Shown here: one piece after another, positions 8,309-11,975 of the stretch
Layout: each line of letters begins with the position of its first letter
Position numbering within the stretch: the stretch's first letter is position 1
Assembly (NCBI GenBank): GCA_003228965.1
Contig: QIGP01000415.1
Span: 1-11,975, forward strand
Direction of reading: 5' to 3'
DNA: 11,975 nt
Source of the DNA: Gammaproteobacteria bacterium
GTDB lineage: Bacteria > Pseudomonadota > Gammaproteobacteria > Steroidobacterales > SZUA-146
Notes under the pieces: model-generated
Told to the model about the DNA's origin: nothing
What the model saw: the letters and a program-made list of their open reading frames with translations, nothing else
Database searches by the model: none
Program-made: the position numbers and the translations under genes

Positions 8309-9034
8309 ATGAGCGAAGAACAGACAAGCGAACACAAACAGCTCTCAGGCGGCCAGCGCTTCTGGAAAGAATGGCGCGGTTTTTTTCTGTTTCTCGCCAT
8401 CATGATTTTCTTTCGCGTCGCGATCGCTGACTGGAATCACGTGCCTTCAGGCTCCATGCGCCCCAACTTGATCGAGGGTGACCGAATTTGGGTAAATAAA
8501 CTGGCCTACGATGTGAAGGTTCCCTACACGTCGATTGTGCTTAAGAAAATGTCCGAACCGCAGCGCGGTGACGTCGTGGTGTTTTTTGCCCCGAACGAAG
8601 CCCGCACTCGCATGGTTAAACGCCTTATCGGACTGCCGGGCGACAAAATCTCGTTGTTGGACAATGTTGTGACCATCAACGGCGAGCGGCTCAGCTACGA
8701 AGGTACTGCGCTTGAACCTTCTGACGCAGTCGAGATTGATATTGCGCAGGGCTTTCGCCATTTGGAAGAAGCTCTTCCTGGTCACCCCCACACCATGATG
8801 ATTCGCAGTAACGGCCGAGTCGCACGAGAACTGCGCTCGTTCTCTCAAACCGTACCTGAGGGGCACTATCTGATGTTGGGCGACAACAGAGATCAGAGTC
8901 GAGACTCACGCGTATGGGGATTTGTCCCTCACGACCGCATCATCGGACGCTCATCCACGGTGGTCATGTCATTGCGCACGGCCAAGAAATTCTTCCTGCC
9001 ACGTGGCAATCGATTCTTCCTGTCTTTGAACTAA
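8309..9034 (+). CDS. lepB: Signal peptidase I (short form)
   Basis: A 241-residue inner-membrane protease that removes signal peptides from exported proteins. One membrane helix (about residues 24-40) is followed by the S26-family boxes: PSGSMRPNL with catalytic S49, GDRIWVNKLAYD, RGDVVVFFAP, RMVKRLIGLPGD with general base K104, and LGDNRDQSRDSRVWGFVP. Enterobacterial LepB has two N-terminal helices and about 324 residues, so this is a compact form. It is not next to lepA and rnc, where the housekeeping lepB usually sits, so it is probably an additional signal peptidase; that cannot be tested here. The start follows ACGAGAA, a weak ribosome site, and the gene lies 37 bases after msrA. A hairpin terminator begins right at its stop codon. 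Confidence 0.93.
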   Translation: MSEEQTSEHKQLSGGQRFWKEWRGFFLFLAIMIFFRVAIADWNHVPSGSMRPNLIEGDRIWVNKLAYDVKVPYTSIVLKKMSEPQRGDVVVFFAPNEARTRMVKRLIGLPGDKISLLDNVVTINGERLSYEGTALEPSDAVEIDIAQGFRHLEEALPGHPHTMMIRSNGRVARELRSFSQTVPEGHYLMLGDNRDQSRDSRVWGFVPHDRIIGRSSTVVMSLRTAKKFFLPRGNRFFLSLN

Positions 9035-9065
9035 AAAAAAGGCCACACTCGAGTTGGCCTTTTTT
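9035..9065 (+). terminator. Rho-independent terminator after lepB
   Basis: AAAAAAGGCCA (9035-9045) pairs with TGGCCTTTTTT (9055-9065), and the inner palindrome ACTCGAGT (9047-9054) extends the stem with one bulged C. The A-run on the left and T-run on the right make it usable on both strands. It overlaps the last bases of the lepB stop region. Confidence 0.88.
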
Positions 9066-9345
9066 CCAGCACGTATTGTCTTTATTATGTGTGCGGTTTT
9101 CTGCTCTTTCATTCAAACCAGAAACAAATTGAAACCCCATATTTCGCCGGTGTGAACGCTGTTGTTATTAATCTCGAGTGAGAGCGGTCATCTTAACAAC
9201 GTAACTCTATCTTACTTCTAGTAAAGCAAAGACCGTGCCGGATTTCTATTTTTCTTATAATATCAATTAGTTAGATTTTCATCGGTTAAATCGATGGGTA
9301 TCCGCCATAAACGCTTGTAAAGACTACCGACGCCCAAGACTCACT
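9066..9345. other. AT-rich intergenic region without a recognised gene
   Basis: This 280-base stretch lies between the lepB terminator and the end of the minus-strand PGPGW gene. A perfect TATAAT occurs at 9256-9261 on the plus strand, but nothing like TTGACA stands 16-18 bases upstream and no plus-strand gene follows for nearly 600 bases. A short inverted repeat, CATCG-N7-CGATG, lies near 9280-9297. Nothing else was identified. Confidence 0.5.
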
Positions 9346-9597
9346 CTATTTACCCTGTTTCATGCGCTGTTTTTGCATCGTAGCACTGATGTGGCGCCGC
9401 AATTTGTCCAGCCATCGCTTGGCAAATGCATATTCAATACTCAAAATGGCCAGTCCTGCCGGTATAACAACAAAGGCTGGACCCGGTAAAACCAGCAGGG
9501 CTACGCCAATAAGGCAGACCGTAGTGCCCAGAATACCAATAACGATACGTCTGGCTGTTCGCATGCTGGTGGCGGCCAATCTATTGGGTTGAGTCAC
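9346..9597 (-). CDS. Small membrane protein of the PGPGW type
   Basis: An 83-residue inner-membrane protein. A basic N-terminus (RTARRI) is followed by one long or two short hydrophobic segments at about residues 17-53, with LVLPGPAFVVIPAGLAILSIEYAFAKRWL recalling the 'LPGPGW....GL..L..E...A' signature of the PGPGW family; here the GW is AF. The C-terminal tail is strongly basic (RRHISATMQKQRMKQGK). Function is unknown for the family. The start codon is GTG (9597), supported by an AGAGGA ribosome site 5-6 bases upstream. It is a single gene, divergent from the EGKCG-repeat gene, and no terminator hairpin follows its stop. Confidence 0.72.
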   Translation of the reverse strand: MTQPNRLAATSMRTARRIVIGILGTTVCLIGVALLVLPGPAFVVIPAGLAILSIEYAFAKRWLDKLRRHISATMQKQRMKQGK

Positions 9598-9700
9598 GAC
9601 GATCCTCTTTATCTGTATCGATTCAAGTATTTAGGCTTCAACTAGTATGTCAGCACTTTACTCGCAGCGCCTTAGTTACATAGGCAACCTTATAGTGCCA

Positions 9701-9729
9701 TGAACTGCGTACAAGTTTGTTACAGTTCA
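9701..9729. promoter_or_regulatory. Inverted repeat TGAACTG-N15-CAGTTCA upstream of the EGKCG gene
   Basis: Perfect 7-bp arms at 9701-9707 and 9723-9729 are separated by 15 bases, so their centres lie 22 bp apart, about two helical turns. It sits 22 bases before the proposed -35 box of the EGKCG gene and about 100 bases from the PGPGW start, so a regulator bound here could act on either gene. The arms do not match a regulator site I recognise (CueR, CopY, Fur and Zur consensus sequences do not fit). Confidence 0.3.
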
Positions 9730-9750
9730 CCGTAATATTTCCAAGTGGGC

Positions 9751-9779
9751 TTGGGTCTATTTCAACACACTCTTACAAT
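9751..9779 (+). promoter_or_regulatory. Candidate sigma-70 promoter for the EGKCG-repeat gene
   Basis: TTGGGT at 9751-9756 and TACAAT at 9774-9779 are separated by 17 bases. The -10 box matches the consensus at five of six bases and the -35 at three. Transcription would begin near 9786, leaving a leader of about 55 bases that carries the AAGGA ribosome site at 9831-9835. A second AT-rich hexamer (TAATAT, 9733-9738) has no good partner. Confidence 0.35.
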
Positions 9780-9839
9780 GGCGCCGTGAAACCCTGTTTT
9801 CAACCCGCCTGGATTACACCCGACTCCTGAAAGGAAAAA

Positions 9840-10334
9840 ATGATGAACTCAATTAAATCAAACACTCCGATTGCGGCTGCCGTTAGCGCTGCTCTTGCCG
9901 TATCTTTCGCAGCCGCTGTTCCCGCGCAAGCTGATGTGAGCCCTTTTAGCATGTCGGCTCTGTCCAGCGGTTACATGACTGCAGCGCCTGGTGAAGGCAA
10001 ATGTGGTGAAGGTAAATGCGGCGGTGACAAAGCTGAAGCCGAAGGTAAAGCTGAAGCCGAAGGCAAATGTGGCGAAGGTAAATGCGGCGGCGACAAAGCT
10101 GAAGCCGAAGGTAAAGCTGAAGCCGAAGGCAAATGTGGCGAAGGCAAATGTGGCGGTGACAAAGCTGAAGCCGAAGGCAAATGTGGCGAAGGCAAATGCG
10201 GCGGCGACAAAGCTGAAGAAAAAGCTACAGAAGCAGCATCAGAAAAAGCAACAAGCACTGGTGGTGGCGGCGCTGTAGCCCCTCTGCTTCTTGGTTTGAT
10301 CCCACTGGCTCTGCGTCGTAGACGCAACAGTTAA
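9840..10334 (+). CDS. Secreted EGKCG-repeat protein (HvfA/bufferin-like RiPP precursor) with GlyGly-CTERM tail
   Basis: A 164-residue protein in four parts. Residues 1-31 are a signal peptide (Ala-rich core, cut after AQA). Residues 32-50 (VSPFSMSALSSGYMTAAP) resemble the leader-like stretch of HvfA-type peptides. Residues 52-128 hold eight EGKCG units in four pairs joined by GDKAEA linkers; all eight cysteines of the protein are here (C55, C60, C77, C82, C99, C104, C115, C120). After a Glu/Lys/Ala linker, residues 141-164 give GGGG, a hydrophobic helix (VAPLLLGLIPLAL) and RRRRNS, the GlyGly-CTERM layout cleaved by rhombosortases. In known systems MNIO (DUF692) enzymes with a partner protein convert EGKC cysteines to copper-binding groups; no such enzyme or rhombosortase is encoded here. 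Two ATGs are adjacent; AAGGA (9831-9835) suits the second (9843, 7-base gap) better than the first (4-base gap). The gene has its own promoter region and terminator. Modification and anchoring are inference. Confidence 0.85.
   Translation: MMNSIKSNTPIAAAVSAALAVSFAAAVPAQADVSPFSMSALSSGYMTAAPGEGKCGEGKCGGDKAEAEGKAEAEGKCGEGKCGGDKAEAEGKAEAEGKCGEGKCGGDKAEAEGKCGEGKCGGDKAEEKATEAASEKATSTGGGGAVAPLLLGLIPLALRRRRNS
9993..10217 (+). repeat. In-frame tandem repeats encoding paired EGKCG units
   Basis: Four consecutive copies with periods of 66, 66 and 48 bases. Each copy encodes two EGKCG motifs plus GDKAEAEGKAEA (copies 1 and 2) or a shortened GDKAEA (copy 3); copy 4 ends in GDKAEEK. Copies are nearly identical, differing mainly at third positions (GGT/GGC, TGT/TGC). 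All periods are multiples of three, so copy-number change keeps the frame. The near identity suggests recent duplication or gene conversion. Confidence 0.93.
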
Positions 10335-10364
10335 CACCAACGTGGACTTGGTTTGTTTTACTCG

Positions 10365-10392
10365 CCGCAGCCTTCGGGTTGCGGTTTTTTTT
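10365..10392 (+). terminator. Rho-independent terminator of the EGKCG-repeat gene
   Basis: CCGCAGCC (10365-10372) pairs with GGTTGCGG (10377-10384) around a TTCG tetraloop, followed by eight T (10385-10392). It starts 31 bases after the stop codon. Confidence 0.92.
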
Positions 10393-10509
10393 GCCTTCAT
10401 GTAATTTATATACCGAAGAACAGGTCTTTATTATTAGTACCCAAGCTGCGACCCAAGCTATGCCCTGGCTATTCCGTCACAGCTATTTACGGTACTGGTC
10501 CATCCTTTT

Positions 10510-10545
10510 GCCGGGCCCTGCCACGGCGGGTAACCCGGCCTTTTT
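10510..10545 (+). terminator. Second terminator-like hairpin in the gene-free region
   Basis: GCCGGG (10510-10515) pairs with CCCGGC (10534-10539), followed by TTTTT (10541-10545). The loop can itself fold (CCTGC/GCGGG around CACG), giving a stacked GC-rich structure. No gene ends just before it, so it may be a back-up terminator or the 3' end of an unannotated small RNA. Confidence 0.65.
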
Positions 10546-10636
10546 AATACTTGAATTGAATACGCATAAATCAATCACCAACCGTTCACCATCCGCGCAT
10601 ATCCGCGCTCTGCGTTAGAAGTATTACGCAACTATC

Positions 10637-10654
10637 ACGAACCTCACAGTTCGT
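10637..10654. promoter_or_regulatory. Inverted repeat ACGAAC-N6-GTTCGT, possible operator
   Basis: Perfect 6-bp arms (10637-10642 and 10649-10654) separated by six bases make an 18-bp dyad, a usual size for a dimeric repressor site. It lies 98 bases upstream of the start of the Tyr/Arg-rich gene. No regulator family is recognised, and a short dyad of this length could occur by chance. Confidence 0.22.
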
Positions 10655-10752
10655 TAAATTCGTATTAAAAACACAAATTGTTCGTCCATTCCATGAAATG
10701 AGTTCCGTCCCGCACTGGTCTTACTTATTGAACACTCTTGTGGAGACAGACA

Positions 10753-11085
10753 ATGCTCAATGTAATGCGTTTAGGATTTATCGGTCTGACAATGACTGCA
10801 ACGCTGTCAGCTTCAGCTTATGACGATGCAAGCTACGCGGCAGATAACAACCGCTCTGTGGAGCCTGTAGCACAACTTGCACTGTTTGCGTTGTCCTATG
10901 CAAACGAGTCAGATTACGAGCCAGTGCACTACCGCTCGTATCGCTACAAAAGGAATCACCGTCGCGGCTACCGTCGGCACAACTCAAGAAACTATGGCTA
11001 TAGGCACGGTTATCGTAAACGAGGCTACTACAAGGGCGGCCGTTATTATCGCGGCAACAAACGCTATTACCGCCGCCGCTACTAG
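10753..11085 (+). CDS. Small secreted Tyr/Arg-rich basic protein
   Basis: A 110-residue protein of unrecognised family. Residues 1-22 form a signal peptide (MLNVMRLGFIGLTMTATLSASA, cut before YDDAS). The mature chain has an acidic first part (DDAS, ESDYEPVHY) and a second part made almost wholly of Tyr, Arg, Gly, Lys, His and Asn, with clusters such as RRGYRRHN, YGYRHGYRKRGYY and the final NKRYYRRRY. It has no cysteine and no membrane helix after the signal. Such composition suggests binding to acidic polymers (lipopolysaccharide, exopolysaccharide, nucleic acid) or an intrinsically disordered coat protein; this is inference. ATG 10753 is chosen because TGGAGA ends 7 bases upstream; an in-frame TTG at 10738 lacks a ribosome site. 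It has its own terminator and appears monocistronic. Confidence 0.75.
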   Translation: MLNVMRLGFIGLTMTATLSASAYDDASYAADNNRSVEPVAQLALFALSYANESDYEPVHYRSYRYKRNHRRGYRRHNSRNYGYRHGYRKRGYYKGGRYYRGNKRYYRRRY

Positions 11086-11128
11086 CACGAACTCGATGAA
11101 TAAGTGAGCAGTATTTTTTAACTGCCTT

Positions 11129-11175
11129 CCCCGCGGTAGCTGTGTGAAAACACCAATTCCGCGGGGTCTCTTTCT
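11129..11175 (+). terminator. Terminator-like hairpin after the Tyr/Arg-rich gene
   Basis: A perfect 8-bp inverted repeat, CCCCGCGG (11129-11136) and CCGCGGGG (11159-11166), encloses an inner GTGT-GAAA-ACAC stem-loop. A pyrimidine-rich tail (TCTCTTTCTCTTT) follows. The tail is not a pure U-tract, so strength is uncertain. It begins 43 bases after the stop. Confidence 0.6.
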
Positions 11176-11243
11176 CTTTCAACAGTCGTTGAACGAATCA
11201 ACGCTCCCGCAGAGATGGTACCTGCCAGAAAACCTCGCACAAA

Positions 11244-11267
11244 AAAACCCCGCCGAAGCGGGGTTTT
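11244..11267. terminator. Bidirectional Rho-independent terminator
   Basis: AAAACCCCGC (11244-11253) pairs with GCGGGGTTTT (11258-11267) around CGAA. Read on the minus strand the loop is TTCG and the stem runs into seven T (bases 11247-11241), which makes it a strong terminator for the minus-strand P-domain gene ending at 11310. On the plus strand it gives a second stop for the Tyr/Arg-rich gene. Confidence 0.88.
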
Positions 11268-11271
11268 CTTC

Positions 11272-11287
11272 GTACCCGTTAGGGTAC
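11272..11287. repeat. Short perfect hairpin GTACCC-GTTA-GGGTAC
   Basis: Six-base arms at 11272-11277 and 11282-11287 enclose GTTA. It sits between the bidirectional terminator and the stop of the P-domain gene (11310), so it would be in the 3' untranslated RNA of that gene. It has no T-tract and may only stabilise the 3' end. Confidence 0.4.
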
Positions 11288-11309
11288 ATGGTCTAACGTA
11301 ACTTCTTAC

Positions 11310-11975
11310 TTACTCTACAGCACCAGGTCCTGGTGGTTGCAAGAAGAAGCCAGGGAAGATCGCGTAGTCGCCAAAGTTACAGACGCCGTCACCGTTCAGA
11401 TCTTCATCAACATCGCCACAAGCGGTATTGAATGTTGCGACCCATGCGTTGATATCCAGGAAGTTAACAACGCCGTTGTTGTCAAGGTCTGGATCGCAGA
11501 TGTTACCGAAACCGTCACCATTAGTGTCGCGCTGATCAGGGTTAGCAACTGCAGAGCAGTTATCAACGCTGTCGTCTACACCGTCACCGTCGGTATCAGT
11601 ACCATCAAACGAAGGCAACAGACACCATTCGTTCAAAGTACCGATATCGCCGCCAGCGCCGTCAGAAACATCCAGGCGCCACGTGCCGCCAAGACTTTCT
11701 CCAGCGAAGTCGGCAAGAGTACCTTCAGGATTAACCGAGCCGCCAATGGCTGGGTTAGAACCACAGAGTGTTTCAACAACTACCGCAGAATCGTCGTCAA
11801 AATCGGCGCCGATGTCGTCAGCGCTACACCCGAAGGTAGTAGCTGGAACTCCGGGTCGGTCCATCAGAACAACTGAAGTGCCGGTATCTTCATGCACAAG
11901 GGTCAGGCTTAAATCACCTACATAGGTGTGAGCAGCGTCGACGGATACAATAAGGCTCGCCAGAGTACCCGTGTT
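11310..11975 (-). CDS. Secreted protein with P domain, thrombospondin type 3 repeats and dockerin-like C-terminus (5' part outside window)
   Basis: The last 221 codons and a TAA stop are visible; the frame stays open to the window edge, so the start and any catalytic domain are missing. Visible residues 1 to about 122 match the P/Homo B domain of proprotein convertases: HTYVGDLSLTLVHEDTGTSV, LMDRPG, GCSADDIGADFDDD, GESLGGTWRLDVSD and GTLNEWCL. Residues about 127-166 are thrombospondin type 3 repeats (DTDGDGVDDSVDNC, NPDQRDTNGDGFGNICDPD). Residues about 161-210 form two dockerin/EF-hand-like units (DPDLDNNGVVNFLDIN and DEDLNGDGVCNFGDY) before the tail FFLQPPGPGAVE. P domains usually follow a subtilase or other protease domain in secreted proteins and the repeats bind calcium, so an extracellular enzyme, often a peptidase, is likely. 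The in-frame GTG at 11897 is inside the P domain and is not the start. Confidence 0.85.
   Translation of the reverse strand, partial: NTGTLASLIVSVDAAHTYVGDLSLTLVHEDTGTSVVLMDRPGVPATTFGCSADDIGADFDDDSAVVVETLCGSNPAIGGSVNPEGTLADFAGESLGGTWRLDVSDGAGGDIGTLNEWCLLPSFDGTDTDGDGVDDSVDNCSAVANPDQRDTNGDGFGNICDPDLDNNGVVNFLDINAWVATFNTACGDVDEDLNGDGVCNFGDYAIFPGFFLQPPGPGAVE

Larger units (their letters stand above)
10335..10752. other. Non-coding region with two terminator-like hairpins
   Basis: No credible gene lies in these 418 bases. The region holds the terminator of the EGKCG gene (10365-10392), a second hairpin with T-tract (10510-10545), and an inverted repeat ACGAAC-N6-GTTCGT (10637-10642 and 10649-10654) about 100 bases before the Tyr/Arg-rich gene. 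Two short plus-strand open frames cross it but run through the terminator stems and have neither a ribosome site nor protein-like composition. Confidence 0.6.

Noticed and set aside
9256..9261. Perfect TATAAT hexamer as a promoter
   Set aside because: There is no -35-like hexamer at 16-18 bases and no plus-strand gene nearby; the region is AT-rich, so a chance match is likely.
9993..10217. Repeat array considered as a CRISPR array
   Set aside because: The repeats are directly tandem, in frame and without unique spacers, and lie inside a coding sequence.
9971..10327. 118-codon Pro/Ser/Leu/His-rich minus-strand frame over the EGKCG gene
   Set aside because: Its repeats (LPSPHLPS) are just the complement of the EGKCG/GDKAEA DNA repeats; it has no signal peptide or ribosome site.
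10353..10618. Two short plus-strand frames (64 and 79 codons) after the EGKCG gene
   Set aside because: Both run through terminator stems and T-tracts, lack ribosome sites and look like translated non-coding DNA.
11310..11560. Dockerin-like end taken as evidence of a cellulosome
   Set aside because: No cohesin or scaffoldin is visible, and such EF-hand-like ends are common in secreted proteins of non-cellulosomal bacteria.
11337..11876. 179-codon plus-strand frame opposite the P-domain gene
   Set aside because: The minus-strand reading gives clear P-domain, thrombospondin type 3 and dockerin-like motifs; the plus frame is its shadow.

Overview
The window looks like a chromosomal segment of a free-living, probably marine, gammaproteobacterium with about 50 % G+C. 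This is inferred from several protein types: an MsrA very close to the E. coli form, an E. coli-like ArgD (SAKALGGG box), a PilY1-type pilus protein, a GlyGly-CTERM sorting tail, and a secreted protein ending in thrombospondin type 3 and dockerin-like calcium repeats. No tRNA, rRNA, insertion sequence, CRISPR array or phage gene was seen. The genus cannot be fixed from the window.

Layout. (a) 1-181: 3' end of an ornithine cyclodeaminase/mu-crystallin family gene. (b) 182-454: intergenic stretch with a perfect TGTGA-N6-TCACA palindrome. (c) 455-3601: a solitary pilY1-like gene closed by a strong terminator. (d) 3793-5920: a two-gene overlapping unit, a six-helix Frag1/DRAM/Sfk1-like membrane protein followed by a beta-CASP metallo-beta-lactamase RNase. 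(e) 7452-5947, minus strand: argD and a small DUF5062-like gene, running convergently into the RNase gene. (f) 7630-9034: msrA and a short signal peptidase I gene, divergent from argD and ended by a terminator. (g) 9597-9346, minus strand: a small PGPGW-type membrane protein. (h) 9840-10334: a secreted EGKCG-repeat protein with a GlyGly-CTERM tail, with its own promoter region and terminator. (i) 10335-10752: non-coding, with two terminator-like hairpins. (j) 10753-11085: a small secreted Tyr/Arg-rich protein. (k) 11086-11309: convergent terminators. (l) 11975-11310, minus strand: C-terminal part of a large secreted protein (P domain, thrombospondin type 3 repeats, dockerin-like tail).

The most interesting object is the EGKCG protein at 9840-10334. 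Its signal peptide, short leader-like stretch and eight EGKCG units match the HvfA/bufferin class of ribosomally made, copper-binding peptides whose cysteines are altered by multinuclear iron enzymes (MNIO, DUF692). Unlike the textbook members it ends in a Gly-rich stretch, a hydrophobic helix and RRRR, the layout of a GlyGly-CTERM/rhombosortase signal. No MNIO, HvfC-like partner or rhombosortase gene lies in the window. If the reading is right, this is a modified metal-binding peptide fed into a membrane or surface sorting route, with maturation enzymes acting in trans.

The rest is mostly envelope and housekeeping biology: pilus tip adhesion, protein export (signal peptidase), methionine repair, arginine metabolism and RNA processing. 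The right-hand third (9.3-12 kb) is enriched in small or secreted proteins of unusual composition and has many independent terminators, so most of its genes appear to be single transcription units.
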